A stretch of 13,834 nt of DNA from Candidatus Thalassarchaeaceae archaeon. GTDB taxonomy: Archaea > Thermoplasmatota > Poseidoniia > Poseidoniales > Thalassarchaeaceae. Below are positions 1 through 5,906 of this stretch, piece by piece. The notes under the pieces are model-generated. The model had not been told where the DNA came from. It saw only the letters and a list, made by a program, of their open reading frames with translations, and searched no databases. A program made the position numbers and the translations under genes. The DNA lies in contig JASLKO010000187.1 of assembly GCA_030747475.1 (NCBI GenBank), forward strand, positions 1 through 13,834, given 5' to 3'. Numbering within the stretch: position 1 is the first letter of the stretch; each line of letters opens with the position of its first letter.

Positions 1-1792
1 ACATCATTTGATGGGTTCCCGTATTGCCCGATGAATCTGTAGCATTGACAACCAATACGTGCCTCCCTGTGAGCAAATCAGGCAAAGTAAAAGAGGCAAC
101 ATCGGCCCATGAATTGCCGATATCTAGTGAATTTCCATTCAACTCAATCTCCCAAGTCAATTGTTCGATTGCATCAATGTCATCCCATGATTCTTGCAGA
201 CTCACATCAATATTTGACCCGCCTTCAATTGGATAATTTAGCTCGCCGTAGTAATTGCCATCAACACTGAGAGCGGGGCGAGGATTTGGATCATTTCTAT
301 CGGTGACCGTTACATCCCATGTCTGTACCATTGTATTGCCTGCAGCATCAATCAATTCGAGTTGTAAACTGTATACCGTCAATGGTTTTGCTTGATGACG
401 ATCCTCTATACTCAGATGTTGTCCATTGGTGTGTTCTGCTTGAATAAAGATATCATTCCAAGCATGATTTCCGATTCCCAATTGAATCCAACCACTGCTT
501 TTGTTACTACTCCACCGAATGTCCACAGGTGGCGCAGAATCGTCTCCGGCTTGAACGGCGCCAGAAAGAACTGCTCCGGAAGGAATAGAGATGCTTTGAT
601 CCCCAATTGTGACGTTGACTGGCAATGCATCATCAGGGTGTAAATATTGCATTAGAATGGTACCAGTTGGCTGGATGCCATCGATGTAAACATCCATCGA
701 ATAATTTGACATCAATCCCTGCGGGTCAGTGCATTCTAGTGTCAAATTCAACCAAGTACTTGGTACCAAATTGAGGAACATTGAATCGATTGTCATGTTA
801 TCGGATTGCGAATCGATTAACGTTACATTTCCTTCGCGGAGAATGAACCGGTTTTCAGGTTCAACGATTGATGAATCCGTACAATCGGATTCGAATGTCG
901 TGTGTTGACCAAAGGGCAACCAAGGCAATTCTCGATTTTCAGCGTGGAATGATGCAACAGGTGCTGAATTTGTGCCCAATGCAATCGTAACATTGCCGGT
1001 GACACCAATTGAACCTCGGTCGATGACAAAATCATCTGGCAATCCTGAGATATGTTCTGATTGAGGGGAATAACGAATTTCGTGTGGAGCTGGGAGCGTT
1101 ATACGTAAATCGGTATGATCCGATAATGACCCAGTCATCGGCACCCAAATCAATCGTGTTGAGCGACCGTCGCCTTGACCGGTCAAATTTGCTTGTGATG
1201 TCCAACCCCAAGTCTGATTGTCAGTGTAGGCCACAATATCTGCATCACCGATCATGTCGACTCTGTCATAGGCACAACAATCGAGGTTCGTATTGTTTGT
1301 AATCCATTGTAAAAACAGATTAGAATCACCACTAAATTCACTGGCAATTTGATGTTGAACACCAAGATGTGCGTCGTCTAAATCTGGATGCCCAAGGGCA
1401 TTGGGTATCGAGATGGAAGACGACCAAGTCGCATTCAATTGTGTAGATTGTGCAATCGGCCCGGAGATGTTCAAATGCGCTGAACCGGTGATTTCTAGGG
1501 GGGTCTCAATCGTCTGATTCAGAAATGATGTCGCATTGAAGTCTGCATCAAAATTCAAAATATTAGACTGCGGTATTCCATCGATGAGTCGTACCATTGT
1601 CCAATTGCCTTCAGGGAGATGCAAATCGAGAGGCTGATCCGGATTTACCGAAGTCAAGTTCCCTGCATCATCCCAAAGCAAAACAGGACCTGGTGCCTGG
1701 TCGCTCCAAAGGTGAATGGTCTCTCCTTCTGCACCGACAAGCGGCAAAGGTGAGATGAATAGAATCGCGACGATGAGGACCGCCTTTCGCAT
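1..1792 (-). CDS. Large secreted surface protein with Ig/PKD-like repeats (3' end beyond window)
   Basis: Reading the minus strand from the ATG at 1792 gives 597 codons with no stop, running off base 1, so the C-terminus is missing. Residues 1-21 are a clear signal peptide: a basic start (MRK), a hydrophobic core and a likely cleavage after LVGA, before EGE. The rest is exported beta-rich sequence heavy in Asn, Thr, Ser, Asp and Trp, with about 17 N-X-S/T sequons, as expected for an archaeal N-glycosylated envelope protein. Stretches with PVASFHAEN, LECTDPQG and VTDRNDPNPRP resemble PKD/Ig or cadherin-like modules. No catalytic motif is visible. The start is supported by GAGGTG at 1798-1803, which overlaps the stop of the upstream kinase gene; only 9 nt separate the two genes, so they are probably co-transcribed. 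The family is not recognised with certainty; surface or adhesin-like is inference. Confidence 0.85.
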   Translation of the reverse strand, partial: MRKAVLIVAILFISPLPLVGAEGETIHLWSDQAPGPVLLWDDAGNLTSVNPDQPLDLHLPEGNWTMVRLIDGIPQSNILNFDADFNATSFLNQTIETPLEITGSAHLNISGPIAQSTQLNATWSSSISIPNALGHPDLDDAHLGVQHQIASEFSGDSNLFLQWITNNTNLDCCAYDRVDMIGDADIVAYTDNQTWGWTSQANLTGQGDGRSTRLIWVPMTGSLSDHTDLRITLPAPHEIRYSPQSEHISGLPDDFVIDRGSIGVTGNVTIALGTNSAPVASFHAENRELPWLPFGQHTTFESDCTDSSIVEPENRFILREGNVTLIDSQSDNMTIDSMFLNLVPSTWLNLTLECTDPQGLMSNYSMDVYIDGIQPTGTILMQYLHPDDALPVNVTIGDQSISIPSGAVLSGAVQAGDDSAPPVDIRWSSNKSSGWIQLGIGNHAWNDIFIQAEHTNGQHLSIEDRHQAKPLTVYSLQLELIDAAGNTMVQTWDVTVTDRNDPNPRPALSVDGNYYGELNYPIEGGSNIDVSLQESWDDIDAIEQLTWEIELNGNSLDIGNSWADVASFTLPDLLTGRHVLVVNATDSSGNTGTHQMM

Positions 1793-1797
1793 TCAAA

Positions 1798-1803
1798 CAC
1801 CTC
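1798..1803 (-). promoter_or_regulatory. Ribosome binding site overlapping the kinase stop codon
   Basis: On the minus strand the sequence reads TGAGGTGTTTGAATG: the kinase stop TGA shares bases with a GAGGTG Shine-Dalgarno 5 nt before the ATG at 1792. This fixes the start of the secreted protein and suggests translational coupling. Confidence 0.75.
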
Positions 1804-2773
1804 ATAGACGGGTCCCATCATCAAAGATGATGGTTGAACCTGATGAATCCATGGTCAGGGGGAGAACTTTGTGCGTATGTTCCATTTTTGAACCCATTTC
1901 TTTTGTCCCCTGGAATAGGAAAAATCCACCACCACCTGCACCCAATAATTTGCCACCGGTGGCCCCTAGACTCATGCCATTGGAGTATATTTCATCAAGT
2001 GCTTCGCCTGTAATTCCATCCACTAAATTGCGTTTGATTTGCCATGAGGCATCAAGCAGTTTTCCAACCGCTGAGTGGTCGCCATTTTCCAAGGCATTTC
2101 GAACATCAACGGCCTGTTGACGGAGCGCATCCAAATCGGCTCGCTTCTTGTCGGTAGATGCTGATTGTTTGGCTAGAATATCACTCGCTTTTCGTGTAAT
2201 TCCAGTATAGACTAGGAAATAATTTGTTTCCAATGCGCTGGAATCAATTTCGATTGGGGTGACAATGACTGAATCATCTGCGAGGAAGGAGATTTGGTTT
2301 GAACCTCCAAAAGCTGCAGCATACTGATCTTGACGGCCTATCGGTTGACCGAGGATATCGATTTCAATTCGACAGGCTTCTTCCGCCAATTGTGCCGCAT
2401 CGGGTGTTCGTCCGGCATAAGTGTGCAGCGCATTTAGCACACCGACCGTTAAAGCAGAGGATGAACCAAGACCTGTTCCACGAGAAGGAATGTCGGCAAT
2501 CGTGGTAATTTCGACACTATGAGTGACTCCGGTCAATCGCATCGCTTCTCGAACCAATTCGTGCTCTAAATCCTCAAAGTCATCGACGATTTCCGTCTTT
2601 GAATAGCCGACTCGGACGCTGTTGTCGAATCTTTTGTTGACGGTGACATGGATGTGTTTGGCCAGTGCTATTGAGGTAACCAATCCCCCATTTTCACTGG
2701 TTTCATAGTAAGCAGGAAGATCGGTTCCACCTCCACAAAACGAGACGCGAACCGGGGTCCGACTGATTATCAT
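1802..2773 (-). CDS. hddA: GHMP-family sugar kinase, D-glycero-D-manno-heptose-7-phosphate kinase (HddA) type
   Basis: The 323-residue product has all three GHMP kinase motifs: the N-terminal RTPVRVSFCGGGTD (residues 5-18), the ATP-binding IPSRGTGLGSSSAL (95-108) and the C-terminal glycine loop GATGGKLLGAGGGG (270-283). The GGGTD block and GQPIGRQDQYAAAFGG (142-157) are typical of the HddA/COG2605 branch rather than mevalonate or galactokinase. Characterised HddA enzymes phosphorylate heptose-7-phosphate at C1 on the way to GDP-heptose for surface glycans; a related sugar such as fucose is possible, so the substrate is inferred. I chose the ATG at 2773 because homologues begin MIISRTP; a longer TTG start at 2803 adds ten residues unlike the family. 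The Shine-Dalgarno is weak (GGTGGG, rather distant), so a leaderless or short-leader transcript is possible. The next gene, a secreted glycoprotein-like protein, follows after 9 nt. Confidence 0.88.
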   Translation of the reverse strand: MIISRTPVRVSFCGGGTDLPAYYETSENGGLVTSIALAKHIHVTVNKRFDNSVRVGYSKTEIVDDFEDLEHELVREAMRLTGVTHSVEITTIADIPSRGTGLGSSSALTVGVLNALHTYAGRTPDAAQLAEEACRIEIDILGQPIGRQDQYAAAFGGSNQISFLADDSVIVTPIEIDSSALETNYFLVYTGITRKASDILAKQSASTDKKRADLDALRQQAVDVRNALENGDHSAVGKLLDASWQIKRNLVDGITGEALDEIYSNGMSLGATGGKLLGAGGGGFFLFQGTKEMGSKMEHTHKVLPLTMDSSGSTIIFDDGTRL

Positions 2774-2815
2774 CAATTCGCGGACCCACCAATCCCCCTT
2801 CAAGCCCTCGGCTCC

Positions 2816-2830
2816 GATTCCTTAGGAATC
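2816..2830. repeat. Near-perfect palindrome GATTCCT-T-AGGAATC
   Basis: Seven-base arms are perfectly complementary around one central T. It lies between divergent genes, where a dimeric repressor site would be expected. Operator function is inference; no matching known site is recognised. Confidence 0.5.
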
Positions 2831-2863
2831 GACCTCATTCGTGGACCCCAATGAATAAGGTCG
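2830..2863. repeat. Imperfect 13-bp inverted repeat upstream of pyrB
   Basis: The left arm CGACCTCATTCGT (2830-2842) and right arm ATGAATAAGGTCG (2851-2863) are complementary at 11 of 13 positions across an 8-nt loop (GGACCCCA). TCGACC recurs at 2868-2873, just before pyrB. This could be a regulator site or a hairpin in an RNA leader; the sequence alone does not decide. Confidence 0.45.
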
Positions 2864-2893
2864 TGTGTCGACCGAGGGGTTCCGGCGGGCAGG

Positions 2894-3829
2894 ATGGACG
2901 ACGACCTCATCACAATGGACGACCTGACAAATGAAGAGATTATTGCACTACTGGATGATGCTGAAAGATTGCTACCAGTGGCACAGGGAGATGAGTTTCT
3001 TCCGTTGCTTCAGGGCAAGTTGCTAGCGAACATGTTCTTTGAACCAAGTACACGAACTCGAATGTCATTTGAGACCGCAATGAAGCGATTGGGTGGAGAT
3101 GTTGTCAATCTAGGCGATGTGAATTCATCCTCTGCCGTCAAAGGTGAAACACTGTACGATACAATGCGTATGGTCGATGGATACTGTGACATCGCTGCGT
3201 TGCGTCACCCTCGCCAGGGAGCAGCCCAGTATGCTGCCGATGCTTGCGCAATCCCAATCATGAATGGTGGAGATGGTGCTGGCCACCATCCAACCCAAAC
3301 TCTGCTAGACCTGTTCACCATTCGACAAGCACACGGTCGTCTCGATGGTCTAACTGTGGCTTTGGTCGGCGACTTACGGTATGGTCGAACGGTTCACAGC
3401 CTATCCCATGCGTTGGCGCGATTCGATTGTAACCTAATTTTTATCTCACCTGCTCAACTTTCGATGCCAGATGAAATTGTGGCTGATTTGATCGAAGAAG
3501 GGGCCAATATTACACAGACTGAAGATTTGTATGGCGCAATTCCTGATGCAGATGTCATCTACATGACTCGAATTCAAAAGGAGCGGTTCCCTGATGAGGA
3601 CGAGTATACAAAAGTGGCTGGAATCTACAAACTAACCGCTGCTGATTTGGCCGGAGCAAAGGGGGAAATGATTGTCATGCATCCTTTACCAAGAGTCAAC
3701 GAAGTATCACCAGATGTTGATGCAACTCGGCATGCTCGCTATTTCGAACAAGCCTTCAATGGCGTCGTGGCCAGGATGGCCCTCATGTGTCGTTTACTGG
3801 ACGTAGCCGTACCTGGAGGTGAGGCCTGA
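2894..3829 (+). CDS. pyrB: Aspartate carbamoyltransferase catalytic subunit PyrB
   Basis: PyrB condenses carbamoyl phosphate and aspartate to N-carbamoyl-aspartate, the committed step of pyrimidine synthesis. The 311 residues match the usual length. Active-site elements are intact: the carbamoyl-phosphate loop PSTRTR (51-56), the mobile SSSAVKGET loop (78-86) with its Ser and Lys, ALRHP (102-106), HPTQTLLDL (132-140), GDLRYGRT (159-166), the aspartate-contacting TRIQKERF (225-232) and HPLPR (263-267). The ATG at 2894 is preferred because family members start with a short LITMDDLT-like segment, although no well-spaced Shine-Dalgarno precedes it. Its stop TGA overlaps the pyrI ATG by one base. 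The trimer is expected to pair with PyrI in the cytoplasm as the allosteric holoenzyme. Confidence 0.97.
   Translation: MDDDLITMDDLTNEEIIALLDDAERLLPVAQGDEFLPLLQGKLLANMFFEPSTRTRMSFETAMKRLGGDVVNLGDVNSSSAVKGETLYDTMRMVDGYCDIAALRHPRQGAAQYAADACAIPIMNGGDGAGHHPTQTLLDLFTIRQAHGRLDGLTVALVGDLRYGRTVHSLSHALARFDCNLIFISPAQLSMPDEIVADLIEEGANITQTEDLYGAIPDADVIYMTRIQKERFPDEDEYTKVAGIYKLTAADLAGAKGEMIVMHPLPRVNEVSPDVDATRHARYFEQAFNGVVARMALMCRLLDVAVPGGEA
3815..3824 (+). promoter_or_regulatory. Strong ribosome binding site for pyrI inside the pyrB end
   Basis: GGAGGTGAGG lies in the last codons of pyrB, a few bases before the TGATG junction. It supports the ATG at 3829 as the pyrI start and translational coupling of the two subunits. 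Confidence 0.75.
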
Positions 3830-4302
3830 TGTCCACTGGCGAAATGCGACGTGTTACAGCGATTAACAATGGAACGGTCATTGACCATGTGCCCGCTGGG
3901 TCAGCCCTTGCTGTCATTCGCATGTTGGGGATTTCTGAAGACCGGGCATCACCGATTAGTCTGGTCATGAATGTCCCCTCATCCAAGTTTGGAAGAAAGG
4001 ACATCATCAAGGTTGAAGACCGCGAATTGACACAGGATGAACTCGATCGATTGGCATTGATTGCACCCAAAGCCAGTGTTGCGATAATTCGATCTTACTC
4101 CGTTGCAGAAAAACGTGAAGTGAGCATTGGCAGTGAACTGGTGAACATTGCACGTTGCACCTTTTCGAATTGTATTACAATCAATCCCCGTGAACCACAA
4201 GATCACAGGTTGAAAGTTGTCAAAGCTGACCCACTGCAATTGCGCTGTCGCTATTGTGGTCGTCCACAAGAGATGGAAGAACTCATCGAGAATTTACTCT
4301 GA
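3829..4302 (+). CDS. pyrI: Aspartate carbamoyltransferase regulatory subunit PyrI
   Basis: PyrI is the nucleotide-binding regulatory chain that bridges PyrB trimers and makes the enzyme respond to CTP and ATP. The 157-residue product shows the N-terminal allosteric fold (RRVTAINNGTVIDHVPAG at 7-24, then LGISEDRASPISLVMNVPS to about 51) and a C-terminal zinc domain with four cysteines at 110, 115, 140 and 143 (CTFSNC and CRYCG). That 4-plus-2 spacing is the PyrI zinc signature needed to contact PyrB. The gene starts on the last base of pyrB (TGATG), so the two are one operon. It ends 5 bp from the stop of the convergent tRNA thiolation gene; no terminator hairpin is seen between them. All key ligands are present, so a functional allosteric holoenzyme is expected. 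Confidence 0.96.
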   Translation: MSTGEMRRVTAINNGTVIDHVPAGSALAVIRMLGISEDRASPISLVMNVPSSKFGRKDIIKVEDRELTQDELDRLALIAPKASVAIIRSYSVAEKREVSIGSELVNIARCTFSNCITINPREPQDHRLKVVKADPLQLRCRYCGRPQEMEELIENLL

Positions 4303-4307
4303 TCAAG

Positions 4308-5318
4308 TTACACTTCAGCAAGCCAAGCACGGAATGTGCACGCTTGACAAACCGTTTGACTAGATGGTGAACCACACTCTTCACACTCTGTTGCCCCACC
4401 GGGTTTCCAAGATTCAGGTGGGTTGTCGGTGGAAAACCAGAGTTCTCGTATCGCATCCATTGAATGTACTAAGCCATGCATCGTGCCGGGATTTTCAGAT
4501 TCCATTTCAGCGAGGTGGGCACGGTGTTTTTGCCGCAACGCGCCAGGTGCATGTGGACAATCATCGTGATGAATGGGTAATTTCGCCCCAATTGCATAAG
4601 CGTGAATCTCACGTTCAGGTATCCATCTCAAAGGAACAACCCGAGGAGCAAGTCCATCTAATGGCATTGAGGTATGCGGGGCTAAGCGGACGATTCTCTC
4701 CATCTCCCCCTTTCCTAAATTCATCAATACTGATTGTGCTGTATCATCGAGGTTGTGGCCCAAAGCCATCCATCGGGCGCCGACCCTTTCAGCGAGAGCG
4801 TTCAGACCTTGTCTTCGAAATACCCCACAGTATGAACATGGCTTCATGCCTCGAGCTGCTTTGTGATTCTCTGCCATCAATGGCATTGATTTCACTACTG
4901 CATCCATTCGCTCATAACCTAAATCTGGATAGGCAATTGTTTCAAAGCGTAAATTGTGTGACTCTGCCAATTCTCGCGCACATTCCATCGATGGAGAGCG
5001 ATAACCATCGATTCCTTCATCGACGCAACCACACACCAATTCAACATCGCGCCGTGACCCAATAATACGAATCAGCATGTCTAGCAATACTGCTGAATCT
5101 TTTCCACCCGAAATACAAACAAGAACTACGGAAGGATTGCCACTTTCATCTCGGGCGTCAGATGGAAGATTGAGTTGATTGCGCAGTGTTTTCGAAACAC
5201 GCTTGCGAATCGATTTTGCAAGGTGGGATTGACACAGATGTTGGCCACTGTAAATCTGGTGAATCACCGCAGGATGACTGCAACGACTGCAAGATTGCAC
5301 GTCCAGTGAGACCGACAC
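4308..5318 (-). CDS. TtuA/NcsA-family tRNA 2-thiolation protein (TIGR00269-like)
   Basis: This family adenylates a uridine in tRNA and replaces its oxygen with sulfur, usually with a ubiquitin-like sulfur carrier. The 336 residues show an N-terminal zinc knuckle (C10, C13, C29, H32), the PP-loop SGGKDS (70-75), a CSYC pair (C161, C164) with a third cysteine C254 as expected for a catalytic 4Fe-4S cluster, the GHNLDDTAQ motif (187-195) and a C-terminal zinc knuckle (C312, C315, C324, C327). The two knuckles separate it from TilS and MnmA. Whether it modifies U34 (NcsA) or U54 (TtuA) cannot be told, so no symbol is given. The start is GTG at 5318 with no clear Shine-Dalgarno; a TATA-like CTATATTT about 40 nt upstream suggests a short leader. 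The sulfur carrier partner is not in the window. Confidence 0.93.
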   Translation of the reverse strand: MSVSLDVQSCSRCSHPAVIHQIYSGQHLCQSHLAKSIRKRVSKTLRNQLNLPSDARDESGNPSVVLVCISGGKDSAVLLDMLIRIIGSRRDVELVCGCVDEGIDGYRSPSMECARELAESHNLRFETIAYPDLGYERMDAVVKSMPLMAENHKAARGMKPCSYCGVFRRQGLNALAERVGARWMALGHNLDDTAQSVLMNLGKGEMERIVRLAPHTSMPLDGLAPRVVPLRWIPEREIHAYAIGAKLPIHHDDCPHAPGALRQKHRAHLAEMESENPGTMHGLVHSMDAIRELWFSTDNPPESWKPGGATECEECGSPSSQTVCQACTFRAWLAEV

Positions 5319-5525
5319 GAGACTGGGAAGAGGTTTATGTCTTCAAATCGACCGTTGAAATATAGATAAATTATCAATTTAAAAATGAATTTTCTAATTG
5401 GAAAATTTGAATTTAGAATATATGCATTTTTTCAGAAAGACCGGGGCAAGAAAATGATGAGAAAAACAACTCATAATGGGGAAAAAACGCATTTTCCAGT
5501 TGGCGAATTAAATTCACAGGTGAAA

Positions 5526-5543
5526 CGGCCCCCTAAGGGGCCG
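5526..5543 (+). promoter_or_regulatory. GC-rich hairpin in the leader of the roadblock operon
   Basis: CGGCCCC and GGGGCCG form a perfect 7-bp all-G/C stem around the loop CTAA. It ends 55 nt before the start codon at 5599 and has no T-run after it, so it does not look like an intrinsic terminator. A leader structure or regulator site is possible. Confidence 0.55.
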
Positions 5544-5588
5544 GCGTGGGGCAAGTTCTTGAAGTCGTATTGAACCTCGATGTGTTTT

Positions 5589-5593
5589 GAGGA
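5589..5593 (+). promoter_or_regulatory. Ribosome binding site selecting the ATG at 5599
   Basis: GAGGA sits 5 nt before ATG at 5599. A TTG at 5587 in the same frame would overlap this site, so the ATG is preferred. Confidence 0.65.
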
Positions 5594-5598
5594 CAACT

Positions 5599-5904
5599 AT
5601 GTTGAAACGTTTGCTCACAAATCTCGATGATGTCGAGGCCTGTCTCCAGTCAGGAGAAGGAGATGTAATCGGTGGGGACGGTGAAGGAAATATCGCCATC
5701 TTCCACCAGGCCATGAAAATGGCAACCAATCTCCAAATTGGCCCTGTTGAAGAGATTTGGTTTGAAGGTGAATCAACATTGGTCGCATCCACGATTCGAG
5801 GTGGTTCATGTCTTTGGCTGGCAAGTGATTCGCTGCCAGTTGGTCGATTGAGTCATGAGGCGCGATCACTAAGACCTGTTATCGAAGATTTAATCGAGGT
5901 GTAA
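5599..5904 (+). CDS. Small roadblock/LC7-like protein
   Basis: The product is 101 residues, soluble, with no signal peptide or membrane helix. From about residue 35 it follows a roadblock/LC7 pattern: a helix (HQAMKMATNLQ), a strand ending EEIWFEGESTLVAS, a second strand GGSCLWLASD, then PVGRLSHEARS leading into the last helix. The front half looks shortened, with a Gly/Asp-rich GEGDVIGGDGEGN turn where the first strand pair should be. Roadblock proteins usually dimerise and act as GTPase-activating or scaffold partners for small Ras-like GTPases; no GTPase is present in this window. The gene is first in a three-gene operon: its stop is 2 nt before the next ATG, and the next ribosome site GAGGTG lies inside its last codons. 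The family assignment comes from pattern only and could be wrong; a plain hypothetical is the alternative. Confidence 0.6.
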   Translation: MLKRLLTNLDDVEACLQSGEGDVIGGDGEGNIAIFHQAMKMATNLQIGPVEEIWFEGESTLVASTIRGGSCLWLASDSLPVGRLSHEARSLRPVIEDLIEV

Positions 5905-5906
5905 AA

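Larger units (their letters stand above)
2774..2893. promoter_or_regulatory. Divergent promoter region between the sugar kinase and pyrB
   Basis: This 120-bp gap must hold both start signals for the minus-strand kinase and the plus-strand pyrBI. I see no convincing archaeal TATA box; the closest A/T-rich stretch is AATGAATAAG at 2850-2859. Two inverted repeats (2816-2830 and 2830-2863) fill the middle and are listed separately. Confidence 0.6.
5319..5598. promoter_or_regulatory. AT-rich divergent promoter region between the tRNA thiolation gene and the roadblock operon
   Basis: The 280-bp gap is strikingly A/T-rich over 5355-5435. Candidate TATA boxes are CTATATTT read on the minus strand (5358-5365) for the thiolation gene, and AATATATG (5417-5424) or GAATTAAATTC (5505-5515) on the plus strand for the roadblock operon. 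A perfect inverted repeat AATTTTC/GAAAATT (5388-5394 and 5401-5407) lies midway. If the 5417 box is used, the operon has a leader of about 150 nt including the GC-rich hairpin at 5526-5543. I see no credible gene in the gap. Confidence 0.6.

Noticed and set aside
1716..2120. A 134-codon plus-strand frame across the kinase/secreted-protein junction
   Set aside because: It overlaps two well-supported minus-strand genes and encodes a low-complexity Pro/Ser-rich product with no motif.
2774..2803. Longer TTG start for the sugar kinase
   Set aside because: The extra ten residues (Trp-Trp containing) are absent from typical HddA proteins, which begin MIISRTP.
4364..5065. A 233-codon open frame antisense to the tRNA thiolation gene
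   Set aside because: The minus-strand frame has every expected motif of its family; the antisense product shows no domain and is a shadow of it.
5385..5573. A 62-codon open frame in the AT-rich divergent region
   Set aside because: No ribosome site, composition unlike the other proteins, and it runs through the GC-rich hairpin and candidate promoter elements. Treated as chance.
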